From assembly GCF_038502225.1 (NCBI RefSeq), contig NC_091312.1:27728190-27792189 (forward strand): a DNA stretch of 64,000 nt, read 5' to 3'. Source of the stretch: Cherax quadricarinatus (lineage: Eukaryota > Arthropoda > Malacostraca > Decapoda > Parastacidae). The notes beneath the pieces were generated by a model that searched no databases, was not told the origin of the DNA, and worked only from the letters and a program-made list of their open reading frames with translations. Below are positions 63,826-64,000 of this stretch, one piece after another. The stretch's first letter is position 1; the number at the start of each line of letters is the position of its first letter. Both the position numbers and the translations under genes were made by a program.

Positions 63826-64000
63826 TGCTTATTGATCGACTTGCTGTTGTTGGGACTATAATCGGTATTTCTTAAAAATTTAAGTTTATCGTCGTAGCCT
63901 TCTTGCAAAATTTGTGTGTTTGTACGAGAATGTTTAAAGATTATATAAGAATACCTCCTGGCTGTGTTCTCCTGCGTTCTCGCTGCACATCGTTGAAAGA

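Overview
The window looks like repeat-dominated intergenic DNA from a large, repeat-rich animal genome. My best guess is a decapod crustacean, possibly a crayfish. That guess rests on the mix of RTE- and CR1-like LINEs, Penelope-like elements, (TA)n/(AC)n tracts and dispersed repeats that resemble decapod repeats I remember; no database was searched. I find no host gene that I can support. Nearly every long open frame is either retrotransposon protein or an artefact of a tandem repeat.

Layout. 1-5 kb: an RTE-like LINE with three stop codons, then a decayed Penelope-like element (PLE) carrying an inverted internal piece and a 160-bp palindromic insertion. 5.4-8.1 kb: one good and one decayed CR1-like LINE (called family CR1-A here), both bordered by (AC)n. 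8.7-16.6 kb: many copies of a short hairpin-bearing repeat, several as head-to-head inverted pairs; two SINE-like retroposons; and a second CR1-like family (CR1-B). 16.8-18.9 kb: an RTE-like copy with an open reading frame but no 5' end. 19.1-19.4 kb: a MITE inside (TA)n. 20-23 kb: a LINE relic and two SINE-like insertions with target-site duplications (TSDs). 24.9-29 kb: a third LINE family (LINE-C), then a CR1-A relic split by a minus-strand PLE. 29-33 kb: three large minisatellites. 33.4-35.7 kb: an inverted-pair repeat and a broken CR1-A copy. 36 kb: the only CpG-dense stretch. 37-40 kb: a rearranged CR1-B relic and a tRNA-derived SINE. 40.2-43 kb: the longest stretch without recognisable repeats. 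43-46 kb: two more minisatellites. 46.1-53.6 kb: three minus-strand CR1-A copies embedded in (GT)n, two with near-full-length ORFs. 53.6-56.3 kb: short element fragments. 56.4-61.7 kb: a 12-bp satellite of about 5.3 kb with almost no G on the plus strand. 62.4-63.8 kb: another minisatellite and LINE-C tails.

Two patterns stand out. First, most CR1-A copies, including fragments only 35-50 bp long, abut (AC)n read on the element's sense strand, often at both ends, which suggests integration into (AC)n microsatellites. Second, a dispersed repeat with the core YTGANRAN-stem-GAAAC, resembling the catalytic core of hammerhead ribozymes, occurs again and again as inverted head-to-head pairs. Three of these pairs are flanked by direct repeats of 9, 11 and 14 bp, and the coding PLE at 26.5-27.7 kb has the same motif in its 3' region. 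I read the pairs as coding-free, PLE-mobilised inverted terminal-repeat dimers; this is inference and needs testing.
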